Positions 1 to 5,784 of a DNA stretch of 5,815 bases are shown piece after piece. The DNA lies in contig CAKTSW010000102.1 in the NCBI GenBank assembly GCA_934613165.1, positions 1 to 5,815 of the forward strand, given 5' to 3'. The notes below the pieces were generated by a model. That model had not been told where the DNA came from, searched no databases, and saw nothing but the letters and a program-made list of their open reading frames with translations. Each line of letters starts with the position of its first letter. Position 1 is the first letter of the stretch. This stretch comes from an uncultured Ellagibacter sp. GTDB lineage: Bacteria; Actinomycetota; Coriobacteriia; Coriobacteriales; Eggerthellaceae. Position numbers and translations under genes: made by a program.

Positions 1-1037
1 GGCTCATCGACTCCGTGAGCGGCGAGAACCGCTACGGCACCGCCGTGAAGCTCGTGGAGAAGTGCGAGTTCGCGCCCGGCGGCACCGTCATCCTGGCCTC
101 GGGCGACTACGCGCTGCCGTGCATGTCGGCGCAGGGGCTTTCGGGCATCCTGAACGCGCCGGTGCTCCTGTCGAAGCACGAGTCGCTCCCCGACGTCGTC
201 GCGCAGGAGATCACGCAGCTTTCGCCCACGCGCGTGGTCGTCTTGGGCGGCGACGAGGTGCTCTCGCCCGACGTGGAGCAAGCGGCGCGCGACGCGGCCG
301 GGGAGAGCACGGTCATCGAGCGCATCGACTGCAACGAGTCGGTCGAGCTCTCGCGCCTCATCTACGAGTACGGCGCCCGCGCGGCGAAGGAGGCGGGAAC
401 TCCCGGTTGGGACAAGCTCGCCATCATCGCGCACCACGACTGTATCGGCGACCTCATCACGCTCTCGCCGCTGCTCATCGCGAACCGCGTGCCCGTCTTC
501 TTCATTCGCACGCTCGGCGTGATCGACGACGCGGTCGCGGCCGCCATCCAGTCGGGCGCGTTCGACCACCTGCTCGTGCTCGGCGTCGACCAGCACATCC
601 CCGACACGTTCCTCGAGGCGTGCGCCAAGCACGGCGTCACCTCCGAGCGGCTTATCGGGCGCAACCCCTACGACGCGAACGAAAAGATCAACGACCTTCT
701 GACCTCGAACGACATCGCAGGCGACGCGCTTTCCATCGACAACCTCATCGTCACGTCGGTGTGGAACCCCGCGGACTCGTTTTCCGCCGGCGCGTACGCG
801 AAGAAGACGAAGTCGGCCTTCCTTCTGGAGGACCCTCAGAACCTCGACAGCGTCGCGCACGCCATCGGCTACATCAAGAAGAAGGCCGGCAGCGTGAAGC
901 ACCTCACCTTCCTCGGCGACTCCACCCAGTTCGGCAGCCTCGACAAGGAGCTTTTGGGGAAGGCCGTCGAGCAAGCACTCGAAGACGCCGGGATGGCCGG
1001 CAGCGACGGCACCGACGACGACACATCGCAAGAGTAG
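1..1037 (+). CDS. Cell-wall-binding repeat (CWB2-type) protein, 3' part; 5' end outside window
   Basis: The frame is open to the left edge, so the start and any signal peptide are missing; the GTG at 15 is internal. Residues are counted from that codon. I see three divergent tandem repeats of about 100 residues. The first opens with GENRYGTA (3-10), close to the CWB2 signature GxxRYxTA, and closes with VVVLGGDEVLSPDV (74-87). The second begins near ERIDCNES (102-109) and ends LLVLGVDQ (186-193). The third begins ERLIGRNPYDA (211-221) and ends LTFLGDS (297-303). Triple CWB2 modules in Gram-positive surface proteins bind anionic wall polymers and hold the protein to the cell wall; this role is inferred by family. 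Repeats 2 and 3 keep the fold pattern but have lost much of the RYxTA signature. The C-terminus (323-340) is an Asp/Ser/Gly-rich tail with no membrane segment or sorting signal. The missing N-terminal part may carry an enzymatic domain. The stop is TAG at 1035-1037. It is probably co-transcribed with the glycosyltransferase gene 15 bases downstream. Confidence 0.8.
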   Translation, partial: LIDSVSGENRYGTAVKLVEKCEFAPGGTVILASGDYALPCMSAQGLSGILNAPVLLSKHESLPDVVAQEITQLSPTRVVVLGGDEVLSPDVEQAARDAAGESTVIERIDCNESVELSRLIYEYGARAAKEAGTPGWDKLAIIAHHDCIGDLITLSPLLIANRVPVFFIRTLGVIDDAVAAAIQSGAFDHLLVLGVDQHIPDTFLEACAKHGVTSERLIGRNPYDANEKINDLLTSNDIAGDALSIDNLIVTSVWNPADSFSAGAYAKKTKSAFLLEDPQNLDSVAHAIGYIKKKAGSVKHLTFLGDSTQFGSLDKELLGKAVEQALEDAGMAGSDGTDDDTSQE

Positions 1038-1052
1038 GAGCATCGAGCGAAC

Positions 1053-2168
1053 ATGACCACATCCCCCGCTTCCCCCTTGGTTTCCGTCATCCTTCCCATC
1101 TACAATGCGGAACCCTACCTTGACCAGGCGCTTAACAGCGTCGAGCGGCAAACGTACAAGAACCTGGAGATCATCTGCTTAAACGACGGCTCTACCGACG
1201 ACTCGCTTTCCATCATGCGCGCGCACGCGGCGCGCGACGGGCGCATCGTCGTCATCGACAAGCAGAACCAGGGCTACGGCGCCACGTGCAACCGTGGCAT
1301 CGATGAGTCGCACGGCGAGTGGATCTCCATCGTGGAGCCCGACGACTGGATCGAGGAGGGCATGTACTCCGATCTTTTGGCCCTTGCGAGCATGTACCCG
1401 AAGCCGATCGACATCGTGAAATCGGGGTATTGGCGCATCTGGCTGCCCGACACGCCGAAGCAACGCAAGCTGAACTGCAGCTACCACGGGCGCATCCATC
1501 CGCCGAAGCAGCCGTTCGCCATCAAGGACGCGGCGCACCTTCTGTGCCACCATCCGTCCATCTGGTCGGCGATCTACCGCAAGCAGTTCCTCGTCGACAA
1601 GGGCATCCGCTTCCACGAGATCCCCGGCGCGGGCTGGGCAGACAACCCGTTCCTCGTCGAGACGCTCTGCCAGACCGACCGCATCCTCTACACCGACAAG
1701 GAGTACTACTGCTATCGCGAGGAGACGCCCGAGAAGTCGGAGGCGTTCGCGAAGCGCAACACGCTTCTGCCGCTTGAGCGCTGGAACGACATGATGGACA
1801 TTCTGGAGCGCCTCGGCGTAACCGACGAGAGCGTGCTGCGCGCGCACAACAGCCGCGGGTTCACGTACCTGTCAGGGATCATCGAGGTCGTGGACATGTC
1901 GCACCCCGAGGTGCGCGCGGCCGCGAAGCACATGTTCGAGCGAATGGATGCGGGCTTCGTGTTCTCCGATCCCGAGATCTCGCCAGGCTGCAAGCGCCTG
2001 TTCGCCGACGTGCTCGGCATCGACTGCCCCAAGATCGACCGCGCCGCCTACGTGCGGGGCCTGGTTCTTCAGGGCGTCTACAACCTGAAGAACACCGGCG
2101 TGAGAAACACGTTCTTCGCCACGGCGAACTACCTGAAGAAGCGCAAGGCACGCACCGGAGGGGAATAA
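1053..2168 (+). CDS. Family 2 glycosyltransferase (GT-A fold)
   Basis: The product is 371 residues. The N-terminal GT-A domain is clear: VSVILPIYNAEPYLDQAL (10-27) is the opening strand and nucleotide-binding loop, LNDGSTDDS (43-51) is the NDGS motif, and VEPDDW (94-99) occupies the metal-binding DxD position, here E-P-D-D. WADNPF (195-200) sits where the family usually has an ED acceptor-activating motif, so D197 is the candidate catalytic base. The family transfers a sugar from a nucleotide-sugar to a growing glycan, typically for capsule, teichoic-acid-like polymer or glycoprotein synthesis at the inner face of the membrane. Donor and acceptor cannot be read from sequence. No transmembrane segments are evident; the C-terminal part (about 240-371) is helical and ends in a basic stretch (KKRKAR) that could contact membrane or polymer. 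The ATG at 1053 is preceded by AGGAG at 1036-1040, which overlaps the upstream stop and leaves a rather long 12-base spacer. The stop is TAA, followed directly by a terminator, so this is the last gene of its unit. Confidence 0.9.
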   Translation: MTTSPASPLVSVILPIYNAEPYLDQALNSVERQTYKNLEIICLNDGSTDDSLSIMRAHAARDGRIVVIDKQNQGYGATCNRGIDESHGEWISIVEPDDWIEEGMYSDLLALASMYPKPIDIVKSGYWRIWLPDTPKQRKLNCSYHGRIHPPKQPFAIKDAAHLLCHHPSIWSAIYRKQFLVDKGIRFHEIPGAGWADNPFLVETLCQTDRILYTDKEYYCYREETPEKSEAFAKRNTLLPLERWNDMMDILERLGVTDESVLRAHNSRGFTYLSGIIEVVDMSHPEVRAAAKHMFERMDAGFVFSDPEISPGCKRLFADVLGIDCPKIDRAAYVRGLVLQGVYNLKNTGVRNTFFATANYLKKRKARTGGE

Positions 2169-2181
2169 ACGACAAGACGAG

Positions 2182-2211
2182 AGAGGGCTGCAGTGAGCAG
2201 CCCTCTTCTTT
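2182..2211 (+). terminator. Intrinsic terminator of the glycosyltransferase unit
   Basis: The perfect 10-bp inverted repeat AGAGGGCTGC (2182-2191) / GCAGCCCTCT (2197-2206) has a 5-base loop (AGTGA) and is followed by TCTTT. It begins 13 bases after the glycosyltransferase stop codon. The T-rich tail is only on the + strand side; the other flank has no T run when read on the - strand, so it appears to act in one direction. Confidence 0.88.
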
Positions 2212-2263
2212 ACATCAGCGGACGATTCGATCGTATGCCCTTAAGCCCCTGGTAAATAGCCTA

Positions 2264-2376
2264 CTGCGACGTTTTGCGCTCCTTTTCCGCCTGCTTCTGC
2301 GACGTTTTGCAAGGGTTAAGTATAGCTCACTGCGACGTTTTGCAAGGGTTAGACACGGTTCTCTGCGACGTTTTGC
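2264..2376. repeat. Four-copy 14-bp direct repeat, exact 33-bp period
   Basis: The identical 14-mer CTGCGACGTTTTGC occurs at 2264-2277, 2297-2310, 2330-2343 and 2363-2376, so starts are exactly 33 bp apart. Copies 2-4 extend by AA, and copies 2 and 3 extend further to AAGGGTTA. The intervening 19, 11 and 11 bases are otherwise unrelated. Within copies 2-4 the core TGCGA-CGTT-TTGCA is an imperfect inverted repeat (half-site TGCRA), as in many operators. The array lies wholly between the two convergent terminators, in sequence less GC-rich than the genes. On the + strand a frame stays open through it, giving an 11-residue repeat with CDVLQ. The residues between repeats are not conserved and I see no convincing start, so I read the repeat as DNA-level. 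Possible roles are phased sites for a DNA-binding protein or a member of a dispersed intergenic repeat family. The function is unknown. Confidence 0.9.
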
Positions 2377-2390
2377 AAATCTCGGCGGAC

Positions 2391-2425
2391 AAAAAACGCC
2401 GGGCGCCGTTTCGCGGCGTCCGGCG
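2391..2425 (-). terminator. Intrinsic terminator of the fixABCX operon
   Basis: Read on the - strand, CGCCGGACGCCG (2425-2414) and CGGCGCCCGGCG (2408-2397) form a 12-position stem with one A-C mismatch and a 5-base loop. It is followed at once by six T residues (2396-2391). It lies about 50 bases beyond the fixX stop codon. The + strand flank has no T run, so it serves the - strand operon. Confidence 0.9.
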
Positions 2426-2475
2426 CGTGGCGGGCTTCTCGTTGTTTGGCCGCATCTCGACGGCAGTCCCGTACC

Positions 2476-2781
2476 CTACCCTTCGCGGTATTCTACTCCC
2501 ATCGTCGGGCCGGGGAAGTTCCAGGACTCGATGATCGTCTTGCCGCAGAGGATGCGGCACGTTCCGCATTCCAGGCAGCCGGCGTAGTCGAACGACTTCA
2601 CGCCGTCGGCATCGCGCTTGTACAGCGCCGCCGGGCACACCTTGATGAGCTTGTCGAACTCGGCGTCGTCGACGTTTTGAATATCGCCTTTGAGGACGAT
2701 ATGCGGCGTCTCCTCGTCGACCTCGTACTTGTTCGCCGCGAGATACTCGTCAACGTTGACGGTGATCTTGATATCGCTCAT
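2476..2781 (-). CDS. fixX: Ferredoxin-like protein FixX
   Basis: This is a 101-residue ferredoxin of the FixX family, close to the usual length of about 95-100. It contains VCPAALYK (48-55) and DYAGCLECGTCRILCG (65-80), the family hallmark, with cysteines at 49, 69, 72, 75 and 79. These residues supply the ligands of an iron-sulfur cluster. In eukaryotic ETF:quinone oxidoreductase the equivalent domain is fused to the flavoprotein's C-terminus; here it is a separate polypeptide that should dock on FixC and pass electrons onward to quinone. The ATG at 2781 overlaps the fixC stop codon as ATGA, and GAAGG lies 5 bases upstream, pointing to translational coupling and 1:1 synthesis with FixC. The stop is TAG at 2478-2476. 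It is the last gene of the operon and is followed by an intrinsic terminator. Cys79 is an extra cysteine compared with the E. coli protein as I remember it. Confidence 0.95.
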   Translation of the reverse strand: MSDIKITVNVDEYLAANKYEVDEETPHIVLKGDIQNVDDAEFDKLIKVCPAALYKRDADGVKSFDYAGCLECGTCRILCGKTIIESWNFPGPTMGVEYREG

Positions 2782-4082
2782 AGCGCCTTCATCGCTCCCC
2801 TCACGTCGCGGATGATGTTCATGATGCCGACTTTCTTCACCGGCGGGATGACCTTCTTCTTGATAGGCACCGTGGGCGAACCGTCGACGATGAACATCCC
2901 GTTCATGATGTCGCGCACCATGGCCGGATACTCGTTGAACATGCGGGTGAAGTTCTCGAGGAACGCGGGCTCGCCCGCGTACTGCTTCAGGTCCTTCATG
3001 ATGAAGGAACCGTTCACCGCGTCGACGTAGCCCTGAAGCCCCGCCTTCGAGGTGTCGCCCGCATCGATCGCCTTCGCAGCCTCCTGACCTGCGTACATGC
3101 CTGCGGCAACCGCGTAGTCCATGCCGCGGACCATGTACCCGAAGTTGATGCACATCATGGCCGTGTCGCCCGCGAGCATGACACCGTCGGCGGTGAGCTG
3201 CGGCATGATGGTGAAGCCGCCCTCGGGGACGACGTGGCCGGAATGCTCGATCACCTTCGCGCCGCGGATAAGGGGCTTCACCGCCGGGTGGTTCTTCAAA
3301 TCCTCGAGCATCTGATAGACGGGCGTTTGGTTCTTCTCGTTTGCGCACGCCTCGATGCCGGACACGATGCCGAGCGAGATGGTGTCCTTGTTGGTGTACA
3401 TGAAGCCGCCGCCGAAGACGCCGTGCGTCGCGTCGCCGGCGAACAGCCACGCCGCACCCTCGCCGGGGTTGCAGAGCAGCCTGTCCTCGATGGTCTTCTC
3501 GTCGAGCTGGAAGACCTCCTTCACGCTCACCGCGATTTGGCTCGCAGGGGGCGTGTCGTAGCCGACGGCCTCCTTCGCGAGAAGCGAGTTCGCGCCGTCG
3601 CAGAGGATGACGACCTGCGCGGTGATCTCGTCTTCGCCCGCCTTCACGCCGCGGACGCGCCCGGACTCGTCTTTGACCAGGCCCTCGACGGGAATGCCGT
3701 AGATGAACTCGGCGCCGGCGTCCTCGGCCTTCTGCGCGAGCCACTGATCGAAGGGCGCGTGCAGCACCGAGTACGACGCCTGGTTCTCCTTCTCCATCTC
3801 GTCCGAGGAGAAATCGATGGTGAAGTTGGAATCCGGGGCCATGAGCGAGATGCGCTCATGGCAGATCTTGCGCTCGAGCGGCGCCTCGGTCTCGCAGTCG
3901 GGGAACACCTTCTTGAGCGAATGGATGTAGATGCGCCCGCCCGTCATGTTCTTGGCGCCCGCGTAGTTGCCGCGCTCGACCACGAGCACCGCCTTGCCGG
4001 CTTGCGCGAGTTCGTAGGCCGCGACGCAGCCCGCAAGCCCGGCGCCGACGACGATCGCGTCGAAATCCGCCTCTTCAGCCAT
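2778..4082 (-). CDS. fixC: FAD-dependent oxidoreductase FixC (ETF:quinone oxidoreductase-like)
   Basis: The product is 434 residues, close to the roughly 430 of E. coli FixC. The N-terminus has the FAD dinucleotide-binding motif VVGAGLAG (11-18), closing with VVERG (34-38) at the strand end that holds the ribose. KNMTGGRIY (44-52) matches the conserved segment after it. ILCDGANS (159-166) is the second FAD motif, and GVMLAGDTA (300-308) is the GD motif that contacts the FAD phosphate/ribityl chain. The family accepts electrons from FixAB and, with FixX, passes them to the quinone pool at the cytoplasmic membrane face. The iron-sulfur domain of full-length ETF-QO is absent, as expected where FixX is separate. 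There is no transmembrane helix. The ATG at 4082 has AAGGAAG 8 bases upstream and lies 31 bases after the fixB stop. The C-terminal segment (405-434) is rich in Lys/Pro/Val. A specific electron donor or substrate cannot be deduced. Confidence 0.95.
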   Translation of the reverse strand: MAEEADFDAIVVGAGLAGCVAAYELAQAGKAVLVVERGNYAGAKNMTGGRIYIHSLKKVFPDCETEAPLERKICHERISLMAPDSNFTIDFSSDEMEKENQASYSVLHAPFDQWLAQKAEDAGAEFIYGIPVEGLVKDESGRVRGVKAGEDEITAQVVILCDGANSLLAKEAVGYDTPPASQIAVSVKEVFQLDEKTIEDRLLCNPGEGAAWLFAGDATHGVFGGGFMYTNKDTISLGIVSGIEACANEKNQTPVYQMLEDLKNHPAVKPLIRGAKVIEHSGHVVPEGGFTIMPQLTADGVMLAGDTAMMCINFGYMVRGMDYAVAAGMYAGQEAAKAIDAGDTSKAGLQGYVDAVNGSFIMKDLKQYAGEPAFLENFTRMFNEYPAMVRDIMNGMFIVDGSPTVPIKKKVIPPVKKVGIMNIIRDVRGAMKAL

Positions 4083-4113
4083 CGATTGAACTTCCTTTCC
4101 CGATCCTTTGCCC

Positions 4114-4992
4114 CTACAGCGCAGCCGTCACAGCCGGCAAGATTTCCTTCAGGTCGCCCACCAGACCGTAGTCGCACTGCTTGAAGATAGGGGCGTTCTC
4201 GTCCTTGTTGACCGCGAAGACGACGCCCGAGCGGTCGGCGCCGACCATGTGCTGCATCTGGCCGGAGATGCCGGCGGCCACATAGACCTTCGGCGAGAGC
4301 ATGAGCCCGGAAACGCCGATGTAGGTTTCCGTGGGCATCCAGCCCGCGCCCTCGGCGAGGGGCCTCGAGCAGCCGAGGCCCGCGCCCATCTTGTCCGCCA
4401 GATCGCGCGCAAGCTGCAAATCCGCTTCCTCGGCGAATCCACGACCAGCCGCCATCACGGCATCGGACTTGGTCAGGTCGACGCCGCTCTTCTCAATCGG
4501 GGACGTCGAGGCGAGCTTCACCGCATGCTCGGGAGCGACCCAGCTCGCCGTCACGGCCTCGCCGGCGCCCGCAGCCATGGACTCGTCGCACAGGTTCGGC
4601 GACACGAGGTAGACGGCCTTTTCGGTGCGCGGCTTCTCGACGCGCTCGGCCACGCCGCCGAAGTACATCTCGCGCGCCTCGTCGCCGAACGCGACGTTCG
4701 CGGTGATGGCAGAGGTGGAAAGCGCGGCCGTGATGCGCCCGGCGATGGACTTGCAGCGGCGGGTCGGCTCGACGAGGATGACGTCGGCCTGTTGCGCGTA
4801 CGGAAGAAGGGACGCGTACGCGTCGTCGATGACGGCGCCTTCGGGAACAGCCAGCTCGATGACCTGGTCGCACGCTCCTTCAGGGGCGCCGCCGAAGCAG
4901 ACGAGGGAAACGCCGTCGGCGCCGAGACGTCGGGCCCCGCCGGCCAGCGCCTTCGCGGAATCGGTGTGCTCTGCGATAACAAGTGCTTTCAT
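4114..4992 (-). CDS. fixB: Electron transfer flavoprotein alpha subunit FixB
   Basis: The product is 292 residues, slightly shorter than E. coli FixB (about 313). The N-terminal domain (1 to about 165) starts MKALVIAEHTD, the usual opening strand of the ETF alpha/beta fold. The C-terminal FAD domain carries AAGRGF (181-186), GCSRPLAEGAGWMP (207-220), the ETF-alpha signature KVYVAAGISGQMQH (235-248), and NKDENAPIFKQCDYGLVGDL (262-281). These motifs bind the FAD that shuttles electrons to FixC. I chose the ATG at 4992 because homology begins there and AAAGGCAGG (5010-5002) lies 9 bases upstream. The frame continues 21 codons further but would overlap fixA with unrelated sequence. The stop is TAG. 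Whether this ETF bifurcates electrons, as some Fix-type ETFs do, cannot be settled from motifs alone. Confidence 0.95.
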   Translation of the reverse strand: MKALVIAEHTDSAKALAGGARRLGADGVSLVCFGGAPEGACDQVIELAVPEGAVIDDAYASLLPYAQQADVILVEPTRRCKSIAGRITAALSTSAITANVAFGDEAREMYFGGVAERVEKPRTEKAVYLVSPNLCDESMAAGAGEAVTASWVAPEHAVKLASTSPIEKSGVDLTKSDAVMAAGRGFAEEADLQLARDLADKMGAGLGCSRPLAEGAGWMPTETYIGVSGLMLSPKVYVAAGISGQMQHMVGADRSGVVFAVNKDENAPIFKQCDYGLVGDLKEILPAVTAAL

Positions 4993-5001
4993 TTTTCCAT
5001 A

Positions 5002-5010
5002 CCTGCCTTT
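5002..5010 (-). promoter_or_regulatory. Ribosome binding site of fixB
   Basis: AAAGGCAGG on the - strand begins within the fixA stop codon (TAA, 5011-5009) and ends 9 bases before the fixB ATG at 4992. It decides the fixB start against the longer in-frame alternative at 5055. Its overlap with the fixA stop suggests that ribosomes finishing fixA re-initiate at fixB, consistent with balanced subunit synthesis. Confidence 0.65.
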
Positions 5011-5770
5011 ACTGAAGAGCGGCCTTGAGGGCTGCGGAGAACCATTCGATCGCACCGTCGTCGGATGCGTTTTTGACCTCGAGCTTGCGCTCGGCGCGCT
5101 TCGGGGCCTTGACCTCGACGACCTCGACGGCGTTTTCGCAGGCGGCAGGGGCGGCCTCGACGTTCATCGGCTTCTTGCCGGCCTTCAGGATGTCGCGCAT
5201 GCCGGGGATGCGCGGAAGGGCGATTTCGGGGGAAACGGAGACGACACAGGGCGCGGGGACCTCCACGACCTCGGTGACGTCTTCGAGGCGGCGGGTCGCG
5301 GTGAAGCCTGCGCCTGCGGCTTCGAGGGCGACGACGCCGTTCACGCTCGGGACGCCGAGCTTCGCGGCGAGCTGGACGTCGACCTGCTGCGCGTAGTTGT
5401 CGGCCGACCCGTCGCCGCAGATGACGATGCCGTATTCGCCGATCTTGGCGATCTCGACGGCGAGCACCTGGGCGGTGGCGCGGGAATCGAGGTCGGCGGC
5501 GGCATCGTCGGCGACCATGAACAACTCGTCAACGCCGCGGGCCATGATGTTCTTCTTGAGCTTCGAGTCGTCAATGGAGGAGGGACCGACGGTGACGGCG
5601 TAGACCTTCGCGCCCTCGCTCGCCTCGGCGAGCTTCGCGGCGGCCTCGATGGCGTTTAAGTCGTAGGCCGAGACGACCGGCTTCGCCTTGGACAGATCCA
5701 ACGACCCGTCGGGGGCGATCTGGATGTCCTGGTCGTCGGCGACGACCTTGATCGCGACGATGATGTTCAT
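5009..5770 (-). CDS. fixA: Electron transfer flavoprotein beta subunit FixA
   Basis: The product is 253 residues, about the length of E. coli FixA (256). It starts MNIIVAIKVVAD, the typical ETF-beta first strand. SAYDLNAIEAA (34-44) corresponds to the family's conserved Asp-containing loop and helix. GDGSADNYAQQVDVQLAAKLG (119-139) is the nucleotide-binding segment that in ETF-beta holds AMP, or a second FAD in bifurcating forms. VPAPCVVSVSPEIALPRIPG (171-190) followed by MRDILKAGKKP (191-201) is the ETF-beta signature. The tail after 202 is the arm that wraps the alpha subunit. The protein pairs with FixB to accept electrons from NADH or a dehydrogenase and deliver them to FixC/FixX. The ATG at 5770 has AAGAAGG (5784-5778) 7 bases upstream. 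The fixB start is 16 bases beyond the TAA stop. No promoter is convincing in the 45 bases upstream, and the gene may be part of a longer operon. Confidence 0.95.
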   Translation of the reverse strand: MNIIVAIKVVADDQDIQIAPDGSLDLSKAKPVVSAYDLNAIEAAAKLAEASEGAKVYAVTVGPSSIDDSKLKKNIMARGVDELFMVADDAAADLDSRATAQVLAVEIAKIGEYGIVICGDGSADNYAQQVDVQLAAKLGVPSVNGVVALEAAGAGFTATRRLEDVTEVVEVPAPCVVSVSPEIALPRIPGMRDILKAGKKPMNVEAAPAACENAVEVVEVKAPKRAERKLEVKNASDDGAIEWFSAALKAALQ

Positions 5771-5784
5771 CTGGGTACCTTCTT

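Larger units (their letters stand above)
2169..2475. other. Convergent intergenic region between the two operons
   Basis: This 307-base region contains, in order, the + strand terminator, about 50 bases without recognisable features (2212-2263), the four-copy 33-bp-period repeat, the - strand terminator, and about 50 bases of fixX 3' untranslated sequence (2426-2475). I see no tRNA, insertion sequence or credible gene. A frame open from about 2256 to 2534 runs through the repeats, through the fix terminator and into the antisense of fixX. I do not consider it a gene. Confidence 0.7.

Noticed and set aside
62..1123. Long + strand frame overlapping the CWB2 gene
   Set aside because: The translation is almost entirely Arg/Ala/His/Gly low complexity, an out-of-frame shadow of the real gene, and it overruns the glycosyltransferase start.
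1179..1847. 222-residue - strand frame opposite the glycosyltransferase
   Set aside because: It has no recognisable domain and lies within a gene whose motifs are clear on the + strand.
2264..2376. CRISPR array
   Set aside because: The repeats are 14 bp with 19-bp intervals, far shorter than CRISPR repeats and spacers. Copies 2 and 3 share sequence beyond the repeat, and no cas genes are present.
2274..2534. Hypothetical protein of 86 residues with CDVLQ repeats
   Set aside because: It needs a TTG start without a ribosome binding site, crosses the fix terminator and ends antisense to fixX. Only the DNA repeat is conserved, not the residues between.
2671..2679. GACGTTTTG inside fixX as a fifth repeat copy
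   Set aside because: It matches only 9 of the 14 bases, lies in coding sequence and is off the 33-bp register, so it is taken as coincidence.
2476..3744. Long - strand frame fusing a 320-residue Arg-rich stretch to FixX
   Set aside because: The N-terminal part is fixC read out of frame. FixX homology starts at the ATG at 2781, which has its own Shine-Dalgarno sequence and overlaps the fixC stop.
3234..4184. Long + strand frame opposite fixC
   Set aside because: The composition (Arg, Ala, Val, Leu, Asp, Gly) is a by-product of GC-rich codons on the other strand, and fixC is unambiguous there. The same applies to 4108-5028 and 4625-5659 opposite fixB and fixA.
4989..5000. Three-codon frame (Met-Glu-Lys-stop) ending across the fixB start
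   Set aside because: The Shine-Dalgarno sequence lies only one base from its ATG, too close for use. The arrangement probably arises by chance from the AT-rich start region.
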